DNA of 64,000 bases from Geminicoccaceae bacterium (GTDB lineage Bacteria > Pseudomonadota > Alphaproteobacteria > Geminicoccales > Geminicoccaceae), in assembly GCA_025999455.1 (NCBI GenBank), contig AP024683.1, positions 2,544,451 to 2,608,450 of the forward strand, read 5' to 3'. The notes under the pieces were generated by a model. It was not told the DNA's origin. It was given only the letters and a program-made list of their open reading frames with translations, and searched no databases. Shown here one piece after another: positions 17,149-24,919 of this stretch; positions within the stretch are counted from its first letter, which is position 1; every line of letters starts with the position of its first letter. Position numbers and translations under genes: made by a program.

Positions 17149-18134
17149 TCCGCTCGCTTCCGATCTCGCGACGGCAGGCGATCCTCGCTGCGGCCGGCAT
17201 CGCCGCCCCGGCGATCGTCCGCGGCGCCACCGAGCCCCTCACCGTCCGCCTCGACTTCACGCCCTGGGGTGTCCACGCGGCGATGCACCTCGCCGCCGAG
17301 CGCGGCTGGTTCCGCGAGGCGGGTCTCGAGGTCGACGTGCAGGACGGCCGCGGTAGCGGCAACACGCTCCAGCTCGTCAACGCCGGCCAGGTCGAGGTCG
17401 GCCAGATCCAGGTCGGGCTCGTGGCGCAGGCCCGCGCGCAGGGCGCGACGCTCCGGGCTTTCGCCGGCTTCCTCCGTCGCACCGATCTCTGCGTGCTCGT
17501 CGACCGCGACGGGCCGATCCGGCGGATCGCCGACTTCGAAGGGCGCTCGGTCGTGGTGTTCGCCGCGAGCCCCTGGGCACCGTTCGTCGACGCCTTCTTC
17601 CGCGCGGGCGGCCTCGACCGCGGCAAGGTCGAGGTGCTCTTCGTCGACCCGGCCGCGCTCTGGGGCACCTACACGGCGCGGCGGGCCGACGGGCTCATGT
17701 CGACCGTCTCCTCGGCCATTCCGGTCGCCGAGAAATCTCGCCCGAGCCGCGCCATCCTCGCCGAGGAGGCGGGTATCGCCTTCCCGAGCTACGGTCTCGT
17801 CGCGACCGAAGCGACGATCGAGCGGCGCGGAGCGGCGCTTCGCCGCCTGGTGGAGACCCAACGGCGTGCTTGGGCTTTGCTGCGCGACGATCCGGAAGTC
17901 GGAGTCGAGCCGATGCTCCGCCGTCGCCCGGATGCGCGGCTCGACCGGACGGTGCTGCGCGAGCAGATCCGGCTGAGCCTCGAGTTCCTGGAGACGCCCG
18001 CGACCCGCGGCCGACCGATCGGCTGGCAGGCGGAAGGCGACTGGGAAGCGGCGCTGCGCTCGCTGCGCGATGCCGGGGCGCTGGCCCGCGAGGTCCGCGC
18101 GGCCGATCTGTTCACGAACGAACTGATCGGTTGA
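17145..18134 (+). CDS. ABC transporter substrate-binding protein, NMT1/THI5-like
   Basis: A 329-residue periplasmic binding protein of the NMT1/SsuA class. The N-terminus (SRRQAILAAAGIAAPAIVRG) is a signal peptide with a twin arginine, so Tat export is possible. Mature protein motifs include LDFTPWGVHAAMHLAAERGW and FREAGLEVDVQDGRGSGNTL, the usual pattern of thiamine-pyrimidine, sulfonate and aromatic-compound binders. ATG 17145 overlaps the hyuB stop and the next gene's TTG overlaps its own stop, so it belongs to the hyu operon. It probably delivers the substrate of the hydantoinase to the permease encoded downstream. Confidence 0.88.
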   Translation: MIRSLPISRRQAILAAAGIAAPAIVRGATEPLTVRLDFTPWGVHAAMHLAAERGWFREAGLEVDVQDGRGSGNTLQLVNAGQVEVGQIQVGLVAQARAQGATLRAFAGFLRRTDLCVLVDRDGPIRRIADFEGRSVVVFAASPWAPFVDAFFRAGGLDRGKVEVLFVDPAALWGTYTARRADGLMSTVSSAIPVAEKSRPSRAILAEEAGIAFPSYGLVATEATIERRGAALRRLVETQRRAWALLRDDPEVGVEPMLRRRPDARLDRTVLREQIRLSLEFLETPATRGRPIGWQAEGDWEAALRSLRDAGALAREVRAADLFTNELIG

Positions 18135-18925
18135 CCGACCTCGCCGTGACGCCCTGCATCACGATCGAGGGCGCGTCCAAGATCTACGGATCGGCGGGCG
18201 GCCCGATCCGCGCCCTCGACTCGGTCGATCTCGTCGTCGCGGATGGCGAGTTCGTCGCACTCCTCGGACCGTCGGGCTGCGGTAAGAGCACACTCTTGCG
18301 CCTGATCGCCGGCCTCGAGCCCCCGAGCGGGGGCGCGGTCTTCGTGCGCGGCGCGCCGGTGTGCGAACCGCCGGCCGGTATCGGCATGGTGTTCCAGCGC
18401 GACGTCCTCCTCGATTGGCGCACGATCCTCGACAACGTGCTGCTCGCTGCCGAGTTCGAGGGTCGTTCGCGGCGCGAGCTCGCCGATCGTGCGCGCGCCT
18501 TGCTCGACCGGTTCGGGCTCGGCCGCTTCGTCGACCGCCATCCTTGGGAGCTCTCCGGCGGGATGCGTCAACGCGCCGCGATCTGCCGGGCGCTGCTCTG
18601 CGAGCCCTCCATTCTCCTCATGGACGAGCCGTTCGGTGCGCTCGACGCCTTGACCCGTGACGATCTCAATCTCGAGCTCGCTCGCATCCACCAGGAGGGG
18701 CGCCGGACCATCGTCTTCGTCACCCACTCGATCGGCGAGGCCGTCCATCTCGCCGACCGGGTGGCGGTGATGTCCCCGTCACCGGGACGGGTCGTCGAAG
18801 AGATCGTCGTCGACCTGCCGCGCCCGCGGCCCCTCGCCGTGCGCGAAACGCCCGCCTTCGCCGCCTACGTGGCGCACATCCGCGAGCTCTTCACGCGCCT
18901 CGGCATCGTGCGGGGCCAGGTGTGA
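18131..18925 (+). CDS. ABC transporter ATPase, nitrate/sulfonate/taurine type
   Basis: A 264-residue ATP-binding subunit. Walker A GPSGCGKST, signature LSGGMRQRAAICRALLCEPS, Walker B ILLMDEPFGALD and the H-loop FVTHSIGEAVHLADRV are intact; the pattern matches SsuB/TauB-type ATPases. TTG 18131 overlaps the stop of the binding-protein gene (TTGA); a GTG at 18146 is an alternative start that shortens it by 5 residues. Together with the permease that overlaps its 3' end it forms a complete importer. Regulation presumably goes through the TetR-controlled promoter upstream of hyuA. Confidence 0.9.
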   Translation: MTDLAVTPCITIEGASKIYGSAGGPIRALDSVDLVVADGEFVALLGPSGCGKSTLLRLIAGLEPPSGGAVFVRGAPVCEPPAGIGMVFQRDVLLDWRTILDNVLLAAEFEGRSRRELADRARALLDRFGLGRFVDRHPWELSGGMRQRAAICRALLCEPSILLMDEPFGALDALTRDDLNLELARIHQEGRRTIVFVTHSIGEAVHLADRVAVMSPSPGRVVEEIVVDLPRPRPLAVRETPAFAAYVAHIRELFTRLGIVRGQV

Positions 18926-19701
18926 GCGCGCGCGGGCGAGGCAGCGACGCGCTCGGCACGCTCGTGGTGCTGGCGGCCCTCCTCGTCGCCTGGGAGATCG
19001 CCGTGGCGCTGTTCGCGCCGCCGCCGATCCTTCTGCCCGCCCCCTCCGCGATCCTGGCCGAACTCGCGGCGGAGCCGAGCTATTTCGGACGCCATGCGCT
19101 CTTCACGCTCGGCACGACGCTCGCCGGCTTCGCGCTCTCGGTCGTTCTCGGGGTGGCGCTCGCGGTCGCGACCGTCGCTTCGCGCCTCGCCGACCGGCTC
19201 GTCACGACCCTTCTGGTCGTCACCAATTCCCTGCCGAAAGTGGCCCTGGCCCCGCTCTTCGTCATCTGGTTGGGCACCGGTGCCGCACCCAAGATCGCGA
19301 TCGCGGTCATGCTCGCGATCGTCTCGATCGTGGTCGACGTGGCGCACGGCCTGCGTTCCGTCGATCCGGATGCGCTCGCGCTCGCTCGCGTCCATCGCGC
19401 GAGCCCCTGGGCGGTCCTCTGGAAGGTGCGCTTCCCCAACGCCCTGCCGGCCCTGTTCGTCGGCATGAAGGTGGCCGTCTCCTTTGCGCTCGTGGGTGCG
19501 ATCGTCGGCGAATTCGTGGCCGGCTCGATGGGTCTCGGCCACGTCATCCTGGTGGCGCAAGGCCAGTTCGACACCGTGCGCGTCTTCGCCGGCCTCGTGG
19601 TGCTGGGCGTCCTCGGCACGGTGCTGTTCGGCCTGCTCGAGCTCGCCGAGCGGCTGGTCTTGCCCTGGCACGTTTCCCGGCGCTCGGAGCGGAAGGCCTG
19701 A
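18922..19701 (+). CDS. ABC transporter permease, nitrate/sulfonate/taurine type
   Basis: A 259-residue inner-membrane permease with about six hydrophobic segments and the cytoplasmic EAA-like coupling loop near LARVHRASPWAVLWKVRFPN. The N-terminal hydrophobic helix (TLVVLAALLVAWEIAVALFA) and LPAPSAILAEL match SsuC/TauC relatives. GTG 18922 overlaps the ATPase stop (GTGA). It is the last gene of the five-gene hyuAB-transporter operon and ends 9 bases from the convergent histidine phosphatase. Confidence 0.9.
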   Translation: MSARGRGSDALGTLVVLAALLVAWEIAVALFAPPPILLPAPSAILAELAAEPSYFGRHALFTLGTTLAGFALSVVLGVALAVATVASRLADRLVTTLLVVTNSLPKVALAPLFVIWLGTGAAPKIAIAVMLAIVSIVVDVAHGLRSVDPDALALARVHRASPWAVLWKVRFPNALPALFVGMKVAVSFALVGAIVGEFVAGSMGLGHVILVAQGQFDTVRVFAGLVVLGVLGTVLFGLLELAERLVLPWHVSRRSERKA

Positions 19702-19710
19702 TCGGTCGGC

Positions 19711-20307
19711 TCAGACCCGTGCGAGCCGCGGGCCGGAGGCGTCGCCGGTCGGGACGAGCCGGGCACGGACGAAGGGTGTAGGGGCCGCGGGCTCGATCAC
19801 GAGCCCTTCGCCCATCGCCACCGTGTGTCCGAAGGCGGCGGTGACGTTGACCTGGTGGGTCACGAGCACGAGAGCTCCGGGCCCGCGCCAGCCGGCCACG
19901 AGGGCGCGCAGCGCCGCGGTCCGCGCCTCGGCCTCGCTCCGGTCGGCGAAGAAGGAATCGAGCGCCGGTTCGTGACGGACCGGCCCGAGACGCAGGAGTT
20001 CGGCCGTCTCGCGGCAGCGGCACCAGGCGCTCGAGCGGACGTCCGCGCGCAGGAGCCCGCGGGCCCGCAGCCCCTCGCCGGTGGCCCGCGCGCTCGCCCG
20101 TCCAGCTTGCGAAAGGTTGCGCTGGGTCGCGCAGACCGCGAGGTCGAAGCCCGGCGGATCGCCGATGCCCGGCTCGGTCCGCTCGTGCCGCAACACGAGT
20201 ACGAGTCCGCCCGCCGCGAGCCGCTGCCAGAGCTCCTCCTCGGCCTGGCCGACCCGCACCGGAACGAGACCCCCGAGGCCGGCCAGAACCAACGACCGTC
20301 TGCGCAT
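19711..20307 (-). CDS. Secreted histidine phosphatase family protein
   Basis: A 198-residue branch-1 histidine phosphatase. The catalytic RHG motif appears as LVLRHERTEPG (RHE), Arg pairs occur in RSSAWCRCRETAELL, and the second catalytic His is in LVTHQVNVTA. The N-terminus (MRRRSLVLAGLGGLVPVRVG) looks like a signal peptide, so a periplasmic phosphatase of the SixA/phytase-like superfamily is likely; the substrate is unknown. ATG 20307 has GGAGG upstream, but that site lies in one arm of a hairpin (20315-20335). Divergent from the CARF-HEPN gene; whether the two are functionally linked is not known. Confidence 0.8.
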   Translation of the reverse strand: MRRRSLVLAGLGGLVPVRVGQAEEELWQRLAAGGLVLVLRHERTEPGIGDPPGFDLAVCATQRNLSQAGRASARATGEGLRARGLLRADVRSSAWCRCRETAELLRLGPVRHEPALDSFFADRSEAEARTAALRALVAGWRGPGALVLVTHQVNVTAAFGHTVAMGEGLVIEPAAPTPFVRARLVPTGDASGPRLARV

Positions 20308-20314
20308 CCCCTGC

Positions 20315-20335
20315 CTCCGCCTGCCCGAGGCGGAG
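20315..20335 (-). promoter_or_regulatory. Hairpin covering the phosphatase ribosome-binding site
   Basis: Perfect 8-bp inverted repeat CTCCGCCT-(5)-AGGCGGAG. In the minus-strand transcript the 3' arm contains the GGAG of the ribosome-binding site, which lies 6 bases before ATG 20307, so folding would hide the start of the histidine phosphatase mRNA. Confidence 0.35.
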
Positions 20336-20423
20336 ATGGTGCCGGTCGCGCGCGGGTCGAGCGGGGGCGATCAACCGCCCCGCGGGGCCGGGTCTGATGG
20401 TGCCGGTCGCGCGCGGGTCGAGC
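20335..20423. repeat. Two 28-nt direct repeats separated by 33 nt
   Basis: The 28 bases at 20335-20362 are repeated without a mismatch at 20396-20423, leaving a 33-base unique segment (20363-20395). The unit begins GATGGTGCCGG and ends GGGTCGAGC. The repeat/spacer lengths fall in the range of CRISPR arrays, and the pair sits 91 bases upstream of a CARF-HEPN gene. With only two copies and no cas genes in view it could equally be a double operator or a local duplication. The repeat has only a weak dyad around its CG-rich centre. Confidence 0.6.
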
Positions 20424-20514
20424 CCTTGCGCCACGGACGGATCCGGGCACCCTGGGCGACGGGTCGGCGCGCGAGGCAGGAACCGGCCGCGCGGGCGGAA
20501 CGGGAGGCGGAGCG

Positions 20515-21732
20515 ATGACGGCAGGAGCGACCCGGCTCGTGAGCTTCCTCGGGACCGGTAAGTACGAGCCGGTGACCTACGAGCAGGACGGCCGACGCGC
20601 CGGCACGACCCCGTACGTCGCCCGAGCGCTCGCCGAGCTCCTCGGGCCTGCCGAGATCGTGATCCTCGCGACCGCCGAGGCCGAGAGGAAGCACCGGACG
20701 GCCCTCGAGCGGGCGTTCGCAGAAGCGGGGATCGCCGTGCCGCGCTTCGTGAAGGTGCCGACGGGCGGGGACCGCGGCGAGCTCTTCGAGCTCTTCCGGA
20801 TCCTCCGCGAGCAGTTGCGAATGGGAGACGGGTCGATCGTCCTCGACATCACCCACGGCTTCCGGGCGCAGCCCTTCTTCGCCGCCTCGGTGGTCGCCTT
20901 CGCCCGCGCGGTCGACGAAAAGCCGGCCCCGCTCCGCGTCGTCTACGGCGCGTTCGAGCAGAAGCGGGAGGACGGGAGCGCCCCGATCTGGGACCTTTCC
21001 TATCTGGTGGACGTGCTCGACTGGGCGGCGGCGCTCCGGCTCTTCCTGCGGACCGGCCGGGCGCGCGAGGCAGCGGCGGCGACCAAACGACTCGGTGACG
21101 AGCTCGGCAGAGCTTGGAACGAAGGTGGGCGGCAGGGGGAGCCGCCCCGACTGAAACAACTCGGTGAGGCGCTCGAGCGGTTCGGCGACGACCTCGAGAC
21201 GCTCAGGACCGGTGATCTCCTCCTCGGGCGGCGGGGAAAAGAGAGCTCGGCGCGCGCTCTCGCGGAGAGACTCGCAGCGGCCGAGTCCAACGTGCGGGAG
21301 CACCTGCCCCCGCTCGCCGAGGTCCTGGACGCGGTCCGGGGCATGGTGACCCCGCTCACCGGCGCCTTCACGAATTTGAAAGAGCCGATGGGGCGGAAGG
21401 CGGTGGCGGCGCTCGCCGAGCTCTATCTGAAGCTCGGCCGCTACCTGGAAGCCATCGCGACGGTGCGGGAGGGCCTCGTCAACGACAGCGCATCGGAGTC
21501 GGCGGCGAAGCCCGGCGCGCGGGATTTCGCCCAGAACGCGCGAGACGAGGCGGAGCGGCAGCTCGGGGCCTCGAACCAGTTCCGGGCCGTGGCCGACCTC
21601 CGCAACGACCTCCTGCACGCCCAGTATCGGCCCGAGGGCGGCGCGCGGCAGGCAAACCAGATCGTCGACCAGGTAAGGGACGCCGTCGAGGCCTTCGGCC
21701 GGCAGACGGGGGCGGGCGACGTCGGCTCGTGA
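20515..21732 (+). CDS. CARF-HEPN ribonuclease, CRISPR-associated DxTHG family (TM1812/Csx1-like)
   Basis: A 405-residue protein with the hallmarks of Csx1/Csm6-type effectors. The N-terminal CARF (Rossmann-like) domain starts TRLVSFLGTGKYEPVTY, continues EIVILATAEAERKHRTAL and has the family motif D111-I-T-H-G115 (the DxTHG motif) followed by FRAQPF, then VVYGAFEQ. The C-terminal helical domain carries R363-N-D-L-L-H368, a clean RxxxxH HEPN active site. In type III CRISPR such proteins bind cyclic oligoadenylate through CARF and then cut RNA nonspecifically. No cas10, other cas gene or long array is within this window, so it is an orphan here. ATG 20515 is preceded by GGGAGG. The neighbouring genes give no further hint. 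Confidence 0.85.
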   Translation: MTAGATRLVSFLGTGKYEPVTYEQDGRRAGTTPYVARALAELLGPAEIVILATAEAERKHRTALERAFAEAGIAVPRFVKVPTGGDRGELFELFRILREQLRMGDGSIVLDITHGFRAQPFFAASVVAFARAVDEKPAPLRVVYGAFEQKREDGSAPIWDLSYLVDVLDWAAALRLFLRTGRAREAAAATKRLGDELGRAWNEGGRQGEPPRLKQLGEALERFGDDLETLRTGDLLLGRRGKESSARALAERLAAAESNVREHLPPLAEVLDAVRGMVTPLTGAFTNLKEPMGRKAVAALAELYLKLGRYLEAIATVREGLVNDSASESAAKPGARDFAQNARDEAERQLGASNQFRAVADLRNDLLHAQYRPEGGARQANQIVDQVRDAVEAFGRQTGAGDVGS

Positions 21733-21813
21733 GCGAAGAGCCGCAGGCCGAGCACGCCGGGAGCGCTGGACGCGGCGGCCCGTCGGTGGAACTCTCCCCT
21801 GCGGGAGGTCCGG

Positions 21814-22416
21814 ATGCCCGCACCGATCGACTTCTACTTCGAGTTCGCCTCGCCCTACGGCTATCTCGCGAGCCTCAGGATCGAGACGATCGCCGCCGCT
21901 CACGGCCGCGAGGTCACCTGGCGGCCGATCATGCTCGGCGCCGCCTTGAAGCTCACGGGCTCGCAGCCCAACGTCCAGGCCCCCCTCAAGGGCGACTATC
22001 TGCGGCGCGACGTGGCGCGCTTCGCCCGCCTCCTCGACGCGCCGCTCACCTTCCCGCCGGTCCTGCCGATGAACAGCCTGGCCGCAGCCCGTGCCTATTG
22101 GTGGCTCTTCGAGCAGGACGAGGACCTCGCCAAAGGCCTCGCCCAGGCGATCTTCCACGCCCATTGGGGCGAGGGCCGCGACCTGTCCGCCCCCGAAGCG
22201 GTCGCCGAGGTCGCGGAAACGCTCGGCATCGACCGGCAGGAGCTGCTCGCGGCCGTCCAGGACCCGCGGATCAAGGCGCGGCTCAAGGACGAAACCGACC
22301 GGTCGATCGAACGCGGCGTGTTCGGCTCGCCCTTCGTCTTCGTCGACGACGAACCGTTCTGGGGCGCCGACCGGCTCGACCAGGTCGAACGCTGGCTCGC
22401 GACCGGCGGCTGGTGA
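21814..22416 (+). CDS. 2-hydroxychromene-2-carboxylate isomerase family (DsbA-fold)
   Basis: A 200-residue thioredoxin-fold protein of the DsbA/GST-kappa group. IDFYFEFASPYGYLASLRIE has the SPYGY active-site region where glutathione-dependent HCCA isomerases carry a serine in place of a CxxC pair. A helical insertion follows, then GVFGSPFVFVDDEPFWGADR near the C-terminus is the family's cis-Pro region. HCCA isomerase acts in naphthalene-type ring degradation, but many genomes carry relatives of unknown role; no aromatic pathway is nearby. It follows the CARF-HEPN gene by 81 bases on the same strand. Confidence 0.88.
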   Translation: MPAPIDFYFEFASPYGYLASLRIETIAAAHGREVTWRPIMLGAALKLTGSQPNVQAPLKGDYLRRDVARFARLLDAPLTFPPVLPMNSLAAARAYWWLFEQDEDLAKGLAQAIFHAHWGEGRDLSAPEAVAEVAETLGIDRQELLAAVQDPRIKARLKDETDRSIERGVFGSPFVFVDDEPFWGADRLDQVERWLATGGW

Positions 22417-22488
22417 GCCGCGCCCTTCCGTTCCGATCCGACAGGCTCTAGGGGTCGAGGTCGAAAGGTCGCGTCGGGAGGTGCGCGG

Positions 22489-24096
22489 GTGAGCGTGATC
22501 CGCTCGCGGCTCGAGGTCCGCTCCGAAAGCTTCCGCGCCAACGCCGCGCGCAACCGGGCGCTCGCCCGCGAGCTGCGCGAACGGCTCGCCCGGGTGGCGC
22601 TCGGCGGCGACGAGCGGGCCCGGCGCCGGCATCTCGAGCGCGGCAAGCTCTTGCCGCGCGAGCGGATCGAACGGCTGCTCGACCCCGGTGCTCCCTTCCT
22701 CGAGCTCTCGCCGCTCGCCGCCCTCGACGTCTACGAGGAAGAAGTGCCGGCCGCCGGGATCGTCACCGGCATCGGCCGGGTCGCCGGGCGGCTCTGCGTC
22801 GTCGTCTGCAACGACGCCACGGTCAAAGGCGGCACCTATTACCCCTTGACCGTCAAGAAACATCTGCGTGCCCAGGAAATCGCCCGGGCCAATCGGCTGC
22901 CCTGCATCTATCTCGTCGATTCGGGCGGGGCCAATCTTCCGAACCAGGACGAGGTCTTTCCCGACCGCGACCATTTCGGCCGCATCTTCTACAATCAGGC
23001 GACGATGTCGGCGCAGGGCATCGCCCAGATCGCCGTCGTCATGGGCTCCTGCACCGCGGGCGGGGCCTACGTCCCGGCGATGGCCGACGAGGCGATCATC
23101 GTCAAGAACCAAGGGACGATCTTCCTGGGTGGCCCCCCGCTCGTCCGCGCCGCCACGGGCGAGGTCGTCTCGGCGGAAGAGCTCGGCGGCGGCGACGTCC
23201 ACACCCGGATCTCGGGCGTGGCCGACCATCTCGCCGAGGACGACGCCCATGCCCTCGAGATCGCCCGGCGGATCGTGCGGGCGCTCGGGCCACCGCCCCC
23301 GCCGGCCGTCCCGCTCGCCGATCCGGTACCGCCGCTCTACGACCCGGACGAGCTCTACGGCATCCCGCCCGCCGATCTGCGCGAGCCCTTCGAGATCCGC
23401 GAGGTGATCGCTCGGCTCGTCGACGGTTCGGAGCTCGACGAGTTCAAGCCGCGCTACGGACCGACCTTGGTCACGGGCTTCGCGCGACTGTTCGGCTGCC
23501 CGATCGGCATCCTCGCCAACAACGGGATCCTGTTCAGCGAATCGGCCCTCAAAGGCGCCCACTTCATCGAACTGTGCTGCCAGCGCGGCGTGCCGATCCT
23601 TTTCTTGCAGAACGTGACGGGCTTCATGGTCGGCCGCAAATACGAGCACGGCGGCATCGCCAAGGACGGCGCCAAGCTCGTGACCGCGGTCGCCTGTGCC
23701 GCCGTGCCGAAGCTCACGCTCGTCGTGGGTGGCAGCTTCGGTGCCGGCAATTACGGCATGTGCGGCCGCGCCTTCGAGCCGCGCTTCTTGTGGACCTGGC
23801 CGAATGCCCGGATCTCGGTGATGGGCGGCGAGCAGGCGGCCAACGTCCTCGCCCGAGTGCGCCGCGACGCCCTCGAGGCGCGCGGCGAGCGCTGGAGTGC
23901 GGAAGAGGAAGAGGCGTTCAAGGCGCCGATCCGCGCCCAGTACGAGCGCCAGGGCCATCCCTACTACGCCACGGCGCGCCTCTGGGACGACGGGATCCTC
24001 GACCCCGTGCAGACCCGTGAGGCCCTGGCGCTCGGCCTTTTCGCCACGCTCGGCGTACCGATCCCGGAGACCCGCTTCGGCGTGTTCCGGATGTGA
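22489..24096 (+). CDS. mccB: Methylcrotonyl-CoA carboxylase, carboxyltransferase (beta) subunit
   Basis: Transfers the carboxyl group from carboxybiotin to 3-methylcrotonyl-CoA in leucine breakdown. The 535-residue protein matches the family from end to end: [92 protein letters not shown] and [17 protein letters not shown] 22489 is preceded by GGAGG. A propionyl- or geranyl-CoA carboxylase subunit is less likely: the [12 protein letters not shown] stretch and the liuC-type neighbour favour MCC. It begins a three-gene operon with the enoyl-CoA hydratase and the biotin subunit. Confidence 0.93.
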   Translation: MSVIRSRLEVRSESFRANAARNRALARELRERLARVALGGDERARRRHLERGKLLPRERIERLLDPGAPFLELSPLAALDVYEEEVPAAGIVTGIGRVAGRLCVVVCNDATVKGGTYYPLTVKKHLRAQEIARANRLPCIYLVDSGGANLPNQDEVFPDRDHFGRIFYNQATMSAQGIAQIAVVMGSCTAGGAYVPAMADEAIIVKNQGTIFLGGPPLVRAATGEVVSAEELGGGDVHTRISGVADHLAEDDAHALEIARRIVRALGPPPPPAVPLADPVPPLYDPDELYGIPPADLREPFEIREVIARLVDGSELDEFKPRYGPTLVTGFARLFGCPIGILANNGILFSESALKGAHFIELCCQRGVPILFLQNVTGFMVGRKYEHGGIAKDGAKLVTAVACAAVPKLTLVVGGSFGAGNYGMCGRAFEPRFLWTWPNARISVMGGEQAANVLARVRRDALEARGERWSAEEEEAFKAPIRAQYERQGHPYYATARLWDDGILDPVQTREALALGLFATLGVPIPETRFGVFRM

Positions 24097-24109
24097 CCGC
24101 GGAGGCTCG

Positions 24110-24919
24110 ATGAGCGAAACCCGCCCCTTGCTCGTGCGCCGCGACGGGCCGGTCGCCACCGTCACCATGAACCGGCCGGAGCGGCACAACGCCTTCGACG
24201 AAGCGCTGATCGCCGCGCTCACGGAAGCCTTCGTCGAGCTCGCGGACGATGAGAAGATCCGCGCGATCGTGCTCGAAGGGGCCGGATCGAACTTCTCGGC
24301 CGGGGCCGATGTGGGCTGGATGCGCCGGGCGGCCGGGTACGGGGAGGAAGAGAACCGGGCCGACGCACGCCGGCTCGCGGCCATGCTCGAGGCGATCGAC
24401 CGATGCCCGAAGCCGGTCGTGGCCCGGGTCCAGGGCGCGGCACTGGGCGGCGGCACGGGGCTCGTCGCGGCCTGCGACATCGCGATCGCGAGTGAACGGG
24501 CGACGTTCGGCACGACCGAAGTGAGGCTCGGGCTCGCCGCGGCCGTGATCTCGCCCTTCGTGCTGCGTGCGATCGGCCCGCGCCAGGCCCGCCGCTTGTT
24601 CCTCACGGGCGAGCGGATCGATGCGGCGCGTGCGCTCGCGATCGGCCTCGTCCACGAGGTCGTCCCCGAAGCCGACCTCGACGCCCGGGTGGGTGCCGTC
24701 CTCGACCTTCTGCTTGCGGGCGGGCCCGAAGCCCAGGCCGCCTCGAAGGAGCTGATCCGGATCGTGCTCGGCATGCCGCAGGGCGGCTCGCTCCTCACCG
24801 AGGCGACGGTTTCGGTGATCGCCGCCCGACGGGCCTCGGCCGAGGGCAAGGAGGGATTGCAGGCCTTCCTCGAAAAGCGCGAGCCGGCTTGGCGGGTCCG
24901 GCGCGGAGCCGGCGGGTGA
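24110..24919 (+). CDS. liuC: Enoyl-CoA hydratase, probably methylglutaconyl-CoA hydratase
   Basis: Crotonase-fold enzyme (269 residues), predicted to hydrate 3-methylglutaconyl-CoA to HMG-CoA, the step after methylcrotonyl-CoA carboxylase. TVTMNRPERHNAFDEALIAA, the oxyanion-hole regions NFSAGADVGWMRR and QGAALGGGTGLVAACDIAIA, and ATFGTTEVRLGLAAAVISPF (with the general-base Glu region) are clear. ATG 24110 follows GGAGG by 4 bases. Placed between mccB and mccA as in many liu operons; its stop overlaps the GTG of mccA. The rest of the leucine pathway (isovaleryl-CoA dehydrogenase, HMG-CoA lyase) is not in the window. Confidence 0.88.
   Translation: MSETRPLLVRRDGPVATVTMNRPERHNAFDEALIAALTEAFVELADDEKIRAIVLEGAGSNFSAGADVGWMRRAAGYGEEENRADARRLAAMLEAIDRCPKPVVARVQGAALGGGTGLVAACDIAIASERATFGTTEVRLGLAAAVISPFVLRAIGPRQARRLFLTGERIDAARALAIGLVHEVVPEADLDARVGAVLDLLLAGGPEAQAASKELIRIVLGMPQGGSLLTEATVSVIAARRASAEGKEGLQAFLEKREPAWRVRRGAGG

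Noticed and set aside
20335-20423. Calling the two direct repeats a CRISPR array outright
   Set aside because: Two copies and a single spacer-like segment, without cas1/cas2 or a leader, are not enough; it is reported as a repeat and as a finding instead.
21729-22451. 240-codon plus-strand ORF beginning GTG at 21729
   Set aside because: It is in another frame over the DsbA-fold isomerase gene and is Arg-rich with no domain pattern.
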